Shown piece by piece: positions 49,850 to 59,712 of a DNA stretch of 64,000 bases. The number at the start of each line of letters is the position of its first letter. Within the stretch, counting starts at the first letter, position 1. The translations under genes were made by a program, and so were the position numbers. This DNA comes from Undaria pinnatifida (Eukaryota; Sar; Phaeophyceae; Laminariales; Alariaceae). The stretch covers positions 248,001 to 312,000 of the forward strand of contig JABAKD010000012.1 of NCBI GenBank assembly GCA_012845835.1, read 5' to 3'. The notes below the pieces were generated by a model, which was not told the origin of the DNA, did no database searches, and saw nothing but the letters and a program-made list of their open reading frames with translations.

Positions 49850-52800
49850 AGGGATCCTATTAACATCTCCTATATTATATCTACACCTGCCTTCGGCCTG
49901 CCCCGTCCTTGGGGTGGGCCGAGGAAGCCCGCGAGGACCTGCAGCGGTCTAGCGGCAGTCACACGGGCATCGAGCCTCGGGCTGGGTAGAGAGGGAACCT
50001 TGCGCGGTCTGGCTAGTGAACTGCTCACTCTAAGGACCGCGTGGGGTGGTGGTGATGGGTTTTCTTTTTAACCCCGACGCCGAGGAGTTCATCCCCGGGG
50101 CAGGACGGGTACATCACCACAGCAGAGAGCGCAGCGTGGGCAGCTTGGGGAGTGGAGAGGCTGGCCACCGCGTGGGTACGCATGCACGACAGGAAGGATG
50201 GGAGTGTCGGCGTTGGCTGGGACGGCTGCACCCAGCCAGCGGAAACCAAGGCGCGAACCGGGCTACGAAACGGAGAGCCACAATCATCACATTAATAGAG
50301 AGAAAAAAGAAACAACAGAAACAGAAACGGAGGAGGGGACGAGCCTCTCGTCGGCTAGCCGAGAAAGCAGCACACGAGACTCGTAAGAGACGGAAGGCGG
50401 CACTTGTGGCGGTAGCGACCTACAACGTGCGTACCCTGGCCGTAAAGGGGAAGAACGGGTATGGGCATGACGAGCGTGTACTGGCGAAAGGCCAGCAACT
50501 CGGCTGTGACTTCATTGGCCTGCAGGAAACTCGACGGCCCGGCAACACGAGATTCAGTGCAGCTGGATACCAAGTTTTTTGCTCAGGTCAGGAAAAAACA
50601 GCAGCGAGGCAAGGGCTGTACGGAGTAGGTCTAGCAGTTAAGGACTTAATATGCCGTAAGTCTAGGTTCACCCAGCAGTTCATTGACGAACGGCTTATGT
50701 CTATGCGCTTTGAGTTGGATGGTCGATGCGATGCTGTTAATTTCGTCGTTGCGTACGCCCCAACTGATTGTACCAAAGACACCAAGCTGAAAGGTATTTT
50801 CTGGCAAAAGCTGGAGGACCTGGTTGAACAGATCCCCACTAAAGAGTGTTTGTTTGTACTGATGGATGCTAACGCGCGAACTGGGCAGAGGATGGAAGGG
50901 TGCGGTGATGATGAAAGTAGGGTGCTTGGAGCATACGGACGAGATGCTCGTAGCGATAATGGCAAACGACTTTTGTCGTTCGCTACCAATTGCAAGCTAG
51001 CTCTCACCAACACATTTTTCAGCACGCGCAAGGGTGGGATATCGCATACGTACAACGGCACCAGCCCGAATGACCGTAAGAGGATAGACTACATCCTAAC
51101 CCGCCAAGCCCATCGACCTAGAGTACATGATGTTAAAGTCATCCCACAGCCTCCGCCACCAGCTAAGGCCGATTCAGACCACAACATTGTGTACATCAAG
51201 GTCCGACTTAGTGGTCACTTTTCGTCCAACAGAAAAATGCTGAAACCCCCAAAACGCCGAGAATTCGACAGGCAGCTTTTTTTATCCGACGGAAAGCGTC
51301 GCCAACGAGTGATCGCGAGGGTTGTTTCCACTCTCAACCAACCTATCCAGCCCCGTAACACGTCTGGCATGGTTGAGTTTTTCACCACGACTATCATCGA
51401 TGCTGTAGAGAAAGAGGTGCCACCTCCACCACGTCGCCACCGCCGGCATGGTTGGTGCGAGCCTGCCGAAACTTCGGCCGCTTTCAGAGTAGCATGGACA
51501 GCGAGGGAGGATGCGAGACAGTTCTTGCGTGCCAACCCCCGAGATAGTGTAGCGTGGAAGAAATTGAGATCTGCGTGTGCGAATCTGCAGGAAGTGGTTG
51601 CCGCAGGAGTACAAGCGTACTTTGAAGAGTACCTCGCCGAAACCGAGAGACTCCTAGCGAGTAACGATCAACGAGGGTTCTACAAGCACCTGAAGAGTAC
51701 GGTGGGATTGCAAGGTACAAAAGCGAGGAGCGAGCAGTTTATTATGGACGAGGATGGCACGTTGTTGCGGGATCAAGCGCGAATTCGTGAACGATGGGCG
51801 GGGCACTACCACAAACTCTTGAACACGAAATCGCTGAAACTCGATCCCACGATCATCGACCTCTTGCCACCGCGACCGCTTAAACTATCGCTTGGAGATG
51901 AACCATCCATGGACGAGATGACGGATGCGATTAAGGGCATGTCAAATTGGAAAGCCGTTGGACCAGACGGTCTCCCGGTCGAACTACTAAAACTTGACCA
52001 CCCCGCTTTCGTCCAGTGTTTTCACAATATCCTTGTCAACGTGTGGGTAACGGGCGAAGTCCCCCAGCAATGGAAAGATGCTATCATCAAGACCCTTCAC
52101 AAAAAAAAGGATCGAACTGATTGCAACAATTACAGAGGGATCTCGCTTGTTGCCCACGCAGGCAAAATATTGTTGAAAATCGTTGCGTCCCGCCTTAGCA
52201 ACTACTGCGAGGCCGAGGAAATACTTCCTGAAGAACAGTGCGGCTTCCGTCCCGCACGGTCGACGGTCGACATGCTGTTTGTCGTGCGCCGGTTGCAAGA
52301 GCTCGGACGACAGAGGAAAATCCCCCTGTACATGTGCTTCATCGATCTGCAGAAAGCGTACGACTCTGTCGACCGGGAACTGTTGTGGGAGGTACTCACA
52401 CGCCTTGGCGTACCAACCAAGATGCTTACAGTTATCCGCAACTTCCACGAAGGCATGCGGGCTCGCGTGCGTGCGGATGACGGCGAGCACTCGGATTGGT
52501 TTAATGTCACCCAGGGGCTGCGGCAAGGCTGCGTGCTATCACCGTTACTGTTCAACGTGTTCTTCGCTGCTGCGATACACGTCGTGCTGGTACGCTTCAG
52601 CAAAGACGAAAGCATCGTAAGGGATTTGGTTCACCTCGAAGAGGGCAGTGCAGTCGGAAAAGAGGAACCGTTGGCATGCGTGCAAAGGGCTGTGTGGGGC
52701 ATGTTGTACGCAGATGACGCAGGAATTGTTTCGAAGTCGGCGGAAGGCCTTGCTAAAATGATGACAGTCATCGTGACTGCCTTCGAAGCAGCAGGCCTCA

Positions 52801-54888
52801 CGGTATCGGAAAAGAAGACAGAGACGATGCTGCTACGAACACCGGACCAGACATCCCTCGCCCCACCGCTCGCGATCGAAGCATCAGGCCAGAGGTATAA
52901 ACAGACGACCCAGTTTTTATACCTAGGCGGCATTATCCACGAAAGCGCTGACCTTTCGCTCGAAATCGAACGACGGATCCGTCTCATGCGGGCATGCCTC
53001 AAACGGTTTGGCCCGGAATTGTATGACAGGACGACCGCCCCGCTTAGTCTGAAAGTCCGCATGCTGAAGGCCGAGGTCATTGAGACCCTGCTGTACGGGT
53101 GTGTGACGTGGACCCTCAATGCGGACCACTTCGCCAAGCTCCGATCAGCCCACCACGAAGTCCTTTTGCGAGTCATTGGCTTCCAGCGCCGATTACGCAC
53201 CGACCACACCACCCTCTCGTACGCGAAGGCCCTCAGGATGACACGATGCGAGAGCATCGAAACGACCATCCGTAAACGGCGGCTCTTCTTTGCCGGGGCC
53301 CTGGTGCGACAACACAAGGGGCGACTGCCCCGTCGGTTGATGTTCGGGACGATCGCTGGTGGGGAGAACCCGAAACCAGGCGGACAACTTAAGACTTGGC
53401 CTAGAGCCATAGCTGAGGACCTTAGGGTGTTCAAAGCCAACGAGGGATCAACGGAACACTCCCCCTTAGTTTTTGGAGTTGGGACCGCGCTGTGGCCCAC
53501 TGCAGCAAAAAAGGTGGGCAAGTGGTACCGGGGGGTCCTCGAAGCAGCTGAACGGTTCATGGGCAGGTGGCACGAGGATGAGGCAAAGCTGAGTAGACAG
53601 CGCCGCGCATCCGCCGTGGGTGGTGTCGAAGGGAACGGGGGGAGGGGGGGCAGCAGGAGGGGTAAAAGGAACACCGCCCAAGGGTATGGGGGCAGGGGGG
53701 GGGACAGGAGGAGTAGAAGGGAAACCGCGGTAGATGAAAGTAGGAAGGAGACCGCAGACAGGGTAGCAAGGTACCAGGCCGACTAGTAGGTGGAACCTTT
53801 CTATCTATGCCACTCGTACCGCCAACTGCTGCGGCTGCTCGGAATGTGATGTCTTGGTACTTTGATTTTTCCGTGAATTTATTTATTTTATTTTATTTTA
53901 TTTTTTTTCTTTCCCCTTCTTATCCTTATGAAGGGAGTCTTGCATGGTGGGTAGGTGACGAGCCTGTTTTATTTGGCCCTCCCAGTCTTCCTTCTTCTAC
54001 TTGTTTCTTTTTTCCGGGGTATTTTTTCTCTTTCCCTTTCTTTCCCCCTTGCATGTCCATTTTGGCTCATGCTCGGGGTATGTTTCTATCTCCCGTGCTT
54101 TGGCTCCCCTTTTTATTTATTTATTTATTTATTTTGTCTTGGTTTCTTTCGTTGTTTCTCTCTTTTACAAGGTATTTTGGTTTAATGAGAAGAACACAAA
54201 GGGGGGAGGGGGGGAAACAGGAGGAGTAGAAGGAAAGCCGTCCAAGGGAATGGGGGCAGGGGGGGCAACAGGAGGAATAGAAGGGAGACCGCGGTGGACG
54301 AAGGCAGGAAGGAGATGGCAGACAGGGTAGCAAGGTACCAGGCCGACTAGTAGGTACATAGCACTTTTCGTCTTTCTCTGGGGTATTTTTTTCCCCTTTG
54401 TTCCCTCCTTGCGTGTCCAGGTTTTTGGCTCGTGTTCGGATTATCTTATTTTGGTTTTACTTTACTTTATTTTATTTCATTTTATTATGTTTCTTTTCCG
54501 AGCTTTGGCTCTCCTTTGCGGTTGGGTTGTTTCTTCGATTTCCCCTTCATTTTGTTTGTTTCATTTTTTGTTTTATTTTTATCTTTGTTTTTATTTGTTT
54601 TCTTATTTTGTTTTTTGTTTTTTGTTTTTGTTTTTGTTTTTGTTTTTGTTTATTTCGTATTTCTCTCTTCCAATGTATTTCTGTTGCTGACGTATGTATG
54701 TTGTGCCTGTCGTACCCAGTACTAGGGCATGACATTGCGTTGTCGAATGCATTACGATGCATTATCTCTGTGTCGTGGCTTGTGACCACAGAGCTGATCT
54801 TTCTAGGGTGAAGAATCAGTACGGACACTGGGTGTGCTGGATGTCGACGAGTAGAAGAACGGTTTAATGTGAAGAACACACACACACA
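49850..54888 (+). mobile_element. Non-LTR retrotransposon (LINE, RTE-like), apparently full length
   Basis: The approximate extent runs from the 5' UTR (beginning near 49,850) through the intact ORF 50,046-53,786 and a long T-rich 3' UTR to the (CA)6 tail ending at 54,888. Ending in a short microsatellite and not in poly-A fits the RTE group. In the 3' UTR a unit of about 571 bp is doubled: 53,636-54,206 and 54,207-about 54,720. Both start with GGGGGAGGGGGGG.A.CAGGAGGAGTAGAAGG-type sequence and pass 'GCAAGGTACCAGGCCGACTA' and CCGGGGTATTTTTT/CTGGGGTATTTTTT. The 5' boundary and target-site duplication are not determined. Confidence 0.7.
50046..53786 (+). CDS. LINE ORF: apurinic-type endonuclease + reverse transcriptase, 1,246 aa, intact
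   Basis: The protein nicks target DNA and reverse-transcribes its own RNA there. Order: basic N-terminus (QQKQKRRRGRASRR near residue 95); endonuclease about 122-385 with 'TYNVRTL' (125), 'GLQETR', 'MDANARTG' and 'DSDHNIV' (SDH at 377); reverse transcriptase about 610-960 with 'NYRGISL', 'EEQCGFRPARSTVDMLF', 'CFIDLQKAYDSVDR' (about 763), 'GLRQGCVLSPLLFN' and the catalytic 'LYADDAGIV' (YADD at 888); then a thumb/C-terminal region with 'FLYLGGII', 'KVRMLKAEVIETLLYGC' and a basic 'TTIRKRRLFFAGALVRQHKG'. The tail is Gly/Arg low-complexity. All expected catalytic motifs are present and the frame has no stop. The true start may differ, since the frame is open a little upstream. Resembles RTE-type proteins. 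Clade not verified. Confidence 0.93.
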   Translation: MVVMGFLFNPDAEEFIPGAGRVHHHSRERSVGSLGSGEAGHRVGTHARQEGWECRRWLGRLHPASGNQGANRATKRRATIITLIERKKKQQKQKRRRGRASRRLAEKAAHETRKRRKAALVAVATYNVRTLAVKGKNGYGHDERVLAKGQQLGCDFIGLQETRRPGNTRFSAAGYQVFCSGQEKTAARQGLYGVGLAVKDLICRKSRFTQQFIDERLMSMRFELDGRCDAVNFVVAYAPTDCTKDTKLKGIFWQKLEDLVEQIPTKECLFVLMDANARTGQRMEGCGDDESRVLGAYGRDARSDNGKRLLSFATNCKLALTNTFFSTRKGGISHTYNGTSPNDRKRIDYILTRQAHRPRVHDVKVIPQPPPPAKADSDHNIVYIKVRLSGHFSSNRKMLKPPKRREFDRQLFLSDGKRRQRVIARVVSTLNQPIQPRNTSGMVEFFTTTIIDAVEKEVPPPPRRHRRHGWCEPAETSAAFRVAWTAREDARQFLRANPRDSVAWKKLRSACANLQEVVAAGVQAYFEEYLAETERLLASNDQRGFYKHLKSTVGLQGTKARSEQFIMDEDGTLLRDQARIRERWAGHYHKLLNTKSLKLDPTIIDLLPPRPLKLSLGDEPSMDEMTDAIKGMSNWKAVGPDGLPVELLKLDHPAFVQCFHNILVNVWVTGEVPQQWKDAIIKTLHKKKDRTDCNNYRGISLVAHAGKILLKIVASRLSNYCEAEEILPEEQCGFRPARSTVDMLFVVRRLQELGRQRKIPLYMCFIDLQKAYDSVDRELLWEVLTRLGVPTKMLTVIRNFHEGMRARVRADDGEHSDWFNVTQGLRQGCVLSPLLFNVFFAAAIHVVLVRFSKDESIVRDLVHLEEGSAVGKEEPLACVQRAVWGMLYADDAGIVSKSAEGLAKMMTVIVTAFEAAGLTVSEKKTETMLLRTPDQTSLAPPLAIEASGQRYKQTTQFLYLGGIIHESADLSLEIERRIRLMRACLKRFGPELYDRTTAPLSLKVRMLKAEVIETLLYGCVTWTLNADHFAKLRSAHHEVLLRVIGFQRRLRTDHTTLSYAKALRMTRCESIETTIRKRRLFFAGALVRQHKGRLPRRLMFGTIAGGENPKPGGQLKTWPRAIAEDLRVFKANEGSTEHSPLVFGVGTALWPTAAKKVGKWYRGVLEAAERFMGRWHEDEAKLSRQRRASAVGGVEGNGGRGGSRRGKRNTAQGYGGRGGDRRSRRETAVDESRKETADRVARYQAD

Positions 54889-55084
54889 TATTATATTATA
54901 CCTGGTACGTATTATTAATATTTACGGGGGACCATAGTAAATAGGACCAAATATTGTTAGTCAAAATAGGGAAATATATTGGTTTTTGTCTGTACCGTAG
55001 GTCCTGTTTACTATGGTCCCCCGTAAATAGTGCAAAAAACAATTATACCAGTATACATGGATTCGTACGATATGTTGCGATGAT

Positions 55085-55345
55085 GATGAAGAATCGGGAC
55101 GGACATATTGGGTTGTTAGAGATGGATGATGACGGTGAGTAGAAATAATATACAGGTAACCGGTAAACTTTGTGACCTTACGATTTTCGTCGAGTAGCTA
55201 AGAGGTAGAAGAGCCCTATAGTAGTGACCATCCACCTGGTATATGCATGCATGTGTGTGAGGCATCACCACGGACACTGGTTGTGCTAGATGTAGATGGG
55301 TGGCAATTATCAGTTTCATGTGAAGAACACACTCGATGGGAAGAC
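55085..55345 (+). mobile_element. Diverged LINE 3'-end fragments
   Basis: Two pieces, 55,085-55,145 and 55,255-55,335, share 'CACGGACACTGGTTGTGCTA'-like and 'TTTCATGTGAAGAACACAC' phrases with the LINE 3' end. They are older insertions of the same family downstream of the complete one. Confidence 0.45.
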
Positions 55346-55744
55346 CAGACACACACGTCATTCAGAATACTGGTTCCACATTTTTTTCCCGCCGTCCCAC
55401 ACAGTCGTCCCGCCTAAAAAATTGCTTATCCACCAGCGACCAATCAGCTGCAAACTTTTCAATCCACGACTAAAAGTAGACACTGCTCAGCAGGGAACCT
55501 GAAGACCTGGATGGAGCTAAGTACATTATCTTAGGGTTGTCGGGCTGCTCGTTATTCGCGTACTGGATGGCGAATTGACGTCATTGGTTCGCATTATTAA
55601 GTGTACGTGTACCCAAGTTCTCAATTCCCAGTTCCCGCTCCAATACAAACATTTGTTTTTCATTCGTATTCCCAAATCCACTCATGAATAGTACAGAGAG
55701 ATGTAGGCGTGGCACCCGTTCCACTATTTCCAGGGCTTTCTACG

Positions 55745-56040
55745 GGTCATGAACCGACCCGCGGGTCGGGTCAAGGGGGTTTCGAAAAATCTCGCCGGCC
55801 GGGTCGGGTCGGGTCTCATCACTTTTTGAAATCTCACGGTTCGGGTCGGGTCAAAAGGTTTCAAAATCTCGCGGGTCGGGTCAGGTGGGCCGGGTCAACA
55901 GGCTTCACAATCGGGTCGGGTCGGGTCAAGAGGTTTTCAAAATCTCGCGGGTCGGGTCGGGTGATGACCCGCGAGGGACGGGTCACTCGCGGGTCGAGCC
56001 ATCATGACCCGCGAATGGCTTGCGGCTGACCCGCGGGTCA
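55745..56040. repeat. GGGTC minisatellite, array 1
   Basis: Higher-order units of about 40 bp: several GGGTC pentamers, then CAAGAGGTTTTCAAAATCTCGCG-type spacers ('TTTCAAAATCTCGCGGGTCG'). Ends with palindromic GACCCGCGGGTC blocks. Confidence 0.85.
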
Positions 56041-56511
56041 AACTCGCGTATCTGGCCCGCGGATCCGTCATTTTTAAACTTACTAGTACCTGCAGCTGAG
56101 GGCCATTGCCATGCAGGCGCCCCACGGGTCCGACCCGTGGGTCCGTAACTAAAAATGCAAAACTTTCCGCTTCATGCTTCTCTCGTTCGTGCCGATGCTC
56201 CGATCATATGTCCTATTAATAATAATAATAACAACAGCGTGCAAAACAATCACCAGGCAGTACCTATTTCTTCGTTCAGCGTGCAAAACAATCACCAGGC
56301 AGTACCTATTTCTTCGTTCCCCTTTTTTTGCCGCCTCGGTAAGGCATGCTGCAAAGCATGCCCTAGAAGGCTTGTAGCGAGTGGGGGGGGGGGGGTTGGC
56401 GGGTGTAAGGGCGGACTCACCCTCAAGGAGTGATACCTTCTTGCTGCTGCGTGTGGCCGCGAGTCTTAGGCGTGGCGGTAGAGTTGCGTCTTACGTGGTG
56501 CGTTAGGCATG
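56041..56511. other. Intergenic; 42-bp direct duplication and poly-G
   Basis: 'GCGTGCAAAACAATCACCAG' followed by GCAGTACCTATTTCTTCGTTC is repeated in tandem at 56,237-56,277 and 56,279-56,319. A G-run lies at about 56,382-56,393. No gene. Confidence 0.6.
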
Positions 56512-56620
56512 GGGAAAAATAAAGCTTTAGCTCACCACACTGACGCGTATGAAAATACGTGGAAGTGTGGTGAGCTAAAGCTTTATTTTTCCCGCCGGAG
56601 GATAAAAAAAAAGAAAAAAA
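56512..56620 (+). repeat. 39-bp-arm hairpin with poly-A tail (family founder copy)
   Basis: Left arm 56,512-56,550 and right arm 56,555-56,593 are inverted copies with about four mismatches ('AAATAAAGCTTTAGCTCACC' against its inverse 'GGTGAGCTAAAGCTTTATTT'), with loop GAAA. It is followed by CCGCCGGAGGATAAAAAAAAAG. The right half plus tail recurs at 8,528 and 15,478, which suggests a retroposed family. Confidence 0.75.
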
Positions 56621-57789
56621 GTTAGGCATGGTCACCTACGATTCGCGCGTCTTTCTAGTTAGGCAGCAGCGGCGGAGCAGCAATGCTTAATCGGGATGCT
56701 CGTGCGCGGAGGCAGGCGCCACCACGAGCCACGCTACGGCGCAGTCTCGGTTTGCGTGGAGGGGACTGCGCCGGCAGGAGGCTGGATTCGACGACGAAGG
56801 AGGAGGGCGACTGGCCGTCGACGGGCGTGGAAGAGACGGCATGAACTCTCCCTGAACGAGAATTTTTGTTTTTCAGATCAGCAGCACCGCAAGCTGCGTG
56901 GAGCATTTTGTTGTTTTTTTGACGGGGGAGAAGGGGAACCGATTGGAATTGAGTGTGGACGAGAGCAAGTGCGAAGGAGCGGGCCGAGCGAGCTAAGGCG
57001 ATGAGGCGGCCACGGACAACCACAGCAGGAGGATGACAGACGGAGACCCACGACCGGCACGCACATCATCACTATGAGAGCAGCGATCGTCTTTTTTTTC
57101 CCAGGGTTATTTTTACGAGGCAGTAGTACGACATGTTACTTACGTCACTGATTTTGTAGAGTTTGTAGAAGAGTTGTACCCTTCATGGGGAACGACCCGC
57201 CGCAAATTTCAATTTTCGGGCCACGGGCGTCGTAGCTGCGCTTCAACCTGTCGAATAACTCGGGAAGGAGGGGCTATCATTGATATTTGTACTGCTGTGG
57301 TTTTTGGTTCCGTTGCTCTTGTTTCACTGCATGCCCGCGGGTCGTCACTCTGACAGCACTCCAGACAGCAGCCGCGTTCGTCTATACTCACGATTACCGT
57401 GCGGTTCGTACGGTGCAGGCAGCCCAACCGCTGTAGTTTGTAGCCGCGAGTTGGTTAGTTGTGGGAGCGGGGGAACTTTACGTATGCTGTAGTTGAGTGG
57501 GTACCGGCGGCCATGTGAGTTCAGTTTGCACATTGGACCTTTTCACTTGTGCGCCTTTTTCCGTATTGTGCGTTTTTAGGCGGGAAGCGTAGTATTTCCC
57601 GGACGATTTTTTTTATTTCATTTGTTTTTTCGGATCTTCCTAGGGCTCCAGCACCTTTGGGTGACCACGGACTCTATATTTTTGACGAGAGAAAACTGCA
57701 ACAACCCCTCTAGCTACTCTTACCAAGGCATATAATAGCAGTGTGACGCGAATCCCGTGCCGGCTGAAGCCGTAACAACAGCAGTAGTA
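56621..57789. other. Intergenic, no supported gene
   Basis: The GC-rich stretch 56,650-57,010 is open in several frames but the products are Arg-rich and motif-free. I cannot support a gene. Confidence 0.4.
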
Positions 57790-58105
57790 GTGGTCGTTTT
57801 TTTTGTTTTTTCTTGCACACGTCTACTGCCCAGCTGCTGCTGGACAAGTCGTGGCCACAGGTGTCCTCCCTTCTCCTCCCCGCTTTCTTGCCTTCATTTT
57901 TTATCGCGCATAGGGTTAAAGCAATCCCACTGCTCGTCGATTTCTCATCGAGTGTTGCTAACTCACGCTCTCGCGCTTTCCGCAAGTCAATTCGTGCACA
58001 AGAAAAAGTCCCAACGAATGTATACGTTTATATGCACTCGGCGGGGCTCGAACTCACGAAACTGACCTATGCCAGGCTCGAGGATAACCTGAATCGCCAC
58101 CGGGG
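57790..58105 (-). mobile_element. tRNA-derived SINE, copy B
   Basis: Full-length match to copy A (43,686-44,005), including the A box region, B box (58,054-58,044, GAGTTCGAGCC on the minus strand) and poly-A tail (T-rich at 57,798-57,816). Shared phrases: 'TTTTTATCGCGCATAGGGT', 'GCAATCCCACTGCTCGTCGA', 'AGTGTTGCTAACTCACGCTC'. Confidence 0.75.
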
Positions 58106-58110
58106 CTTAC

Positions 58111-58655
58111 GGTCATACCAGTACGACACGTGGCCAAACGTAAAAAGGCAAGGAAGGGCAGTCGTCGTCGAAGCAGAAGCAGCGGCAGCAGCACTGGCAG
58201 CAGCGAGCACAAGCAGCAGACCCCGGATTCTCGCGGATCGCAGCCCCTGCTGACACATCCACCGCCCCAGTTGTGGGCCTGCTGCCGGAGGCGGCCCAGC
58301 TAGGCTGCTTTCCGGGGGGCTGGAAACTGCATAGATAGAAGATAGACACAGCAGTAGTAGCTAGCTCGAGAATTGTCATACCAGTTCTCGTACAAAAATG
58401 TGACCAAACGTAAATAAGCAAGAGCAGTCGTCGTCGAAGCAGCAACAGCAGCAACAGCAGCAGCAGCAGCACAGCAGCAACAGCAGCAGCAGCAGCACAG
58501 CAGCAGCAGCACCCTGGCAGCGGCAAGCAGCAATAGCAGACAACGCATCCTCACGGATCGGAGCCCCTGCTGACAGATCCACCGCCCAGTTGTGGGCTTG
58601 CTGCCGGAGGCGGCTCAGCTATAGGCTGCTTGCCGGGGCCGGAGACTGCACTTAT
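58111..58655. repeat. 268-bp tandem duplication with (CAG)n growth
   Basis: 58,111-58,376 and 58,377-58,655 repeat each other: 'GTCATACCAGT', 'CAGTCGTCGTCGAAGCAG', 'CGGAGCCCCTGCTGACAGAT', 'CCAGTTGTGGGC.TGCTGCC'. The CAG/CAA tract in the second copy is much longer. Poly-Cys/Ala/Leu frames are artefacts. Confidence 0.85.
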
Positions 58656-58675
58656 AACTAGCTCGCTCGTCGGGT

Positions 58676-58760
58676 CGCTCGTCGGGTCGACCCGGTGGTC
58701 TAGCGGCACGGGCGTGGTTAATTACCCACGTGCGTGTGGGCTGCGGTTCATTTCCCATTC
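58676..58760 (+). repeat. tRNA-like SINE head, second type
   Basis: A box 'TGGTCTAGCGG' (about 58,692) and B-box-like 'GCGGTTCATTTCCC' (about 58,743) at tRNA-like spacing. It does not fold as a full tRNA, so a SINE head or tRNA pseudogene. Confidence 0.4.
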
Positions 58761-58984
58761 TTCGCGCGCACACCACATGACATAAACTGACAATGCTGCA
58801 AACAACGCCGGTCAAAAAACCAGAGAACACATCCTGGGGAAAGTACGAGGGACCAAGGACCAACCAACCGACCGAAGTATAGTCTACATACTTTGCCCCG
58901 TGACTTTTGGACTTTGACCCGTGAAAAATATGTCACGGGTCAAGTCGACTTGACACGCATGAAACCCGCATCTCGGGATCACCC

Positions 58985-59335
58985 AAATTGTGGCGGGTCG
59001 GGTCGGGTCGAGTCAATCAGGAGGAGTTCAAAATCTCGCGGGTCGGGTTAGGTCGGGTCGGGTCGGGTCGGGTCGGGTCGGGTCGGGTCGGGTCGGGTCG
59101 GGTCGGGTCGGGTCGGGTCGGGTCGGGTCGGGTCGGGTCGGGTCGGGTCGGGTCGGGTCGGGTCGGGTCGGGTCGGGTCGGGTCAGGAGGTTTTCAAAAT
59201 CTCGCGGGTCGGGTCGGGTCGGGTCAAGACGTCTCGAAATTCTCGCGGGTCGGGTCAGGTCGGGTCGGGTCAAACGTCTCGAAATTCTCACAGACCCGAC
59301 CCGCGGGATTTGACCTGACCCGTGAAAATCCGTGA
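58985..59335. repeat. GGGTC minisatellite, array 2 (pure core about 26 units)
   Basis: A pure (GGGTC)n core lies at about 59,054-59,184, flanked by the same 'TTCAAAATCTCGCGGGTCGG' units as array 1 and by ACGTCTCGAAATTCTCGCGGG units. Arg/Gly/Ser/Val and Asp/Pro/Thr frames are artefacts. Confidence 0.95.
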
Positions 59336-59472
59336 TTATTTCTATGTATTTTTTTTATTCTTGTACCCCACCCCCTACGTACGCACTATTTACAACAGGA
59401 TGTAGGCAGCACCTACCTTGCTTACTGTTCTGAAGGTTCCTCGCTTGAGGGGTTCTATACCCTATCACATAA

Positions 59473-59556
59473 TGTTATAAGGCTTAGTTTGGGTAAGCTA
59501 TCGGTTAACCTTTTGCAAGTGGTCAAACGGACTAATACCCCACTAATTCCTTAACA
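59473..59556 (+). mobile_element. 84-bp LTR of the miniature LTR family
   Basis: TGTTATAAGG...CCTTAACA, same length as the right LTR at 9,618-9,701. It is followed by AATGGCGTCGTCGG, matching the primer-site position of the 9.3-kb element, so this is a left LTR. A partner LTR was not found before the Gypsy coding region starts at about 59.7 kb. Confidence 0.65.
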
Positions 59557-59712
59557 AATGGCGTCGTCGGCAGGACAGAAAAAAAAATGGAAAGAACCGC
59601 CCCAAAACTCGATGAAGACCCTCAGGACACTACGAACGACCCAAAGACAAAGACGCAAAACTCATACCTAAAAAAAATGAAGAACTATCGAGAAGCGGTG
59701 GTGGCTTGGAAG

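Noticed and set aside
52631-53674. 347-codon frame opposite the LINE ORF
   Set aside because: Antisense shadow of the reverse transcriptase region.
49519-54888. DNA transposon with TIRs carrying a reverse transcriptase
   Set aside because: The inverted arm ends in (CA)n exactly at the LINE 3' end and relatives of it occur alone at 47,150 and 55,255, so two opposed LINE 3' ends explain it better.
58988-59335. Gly/Arg/Ser/Val-repeat protein
   Set aside because: All frames of a GGGTC pentanucleotide array are open. No evidence for coding.
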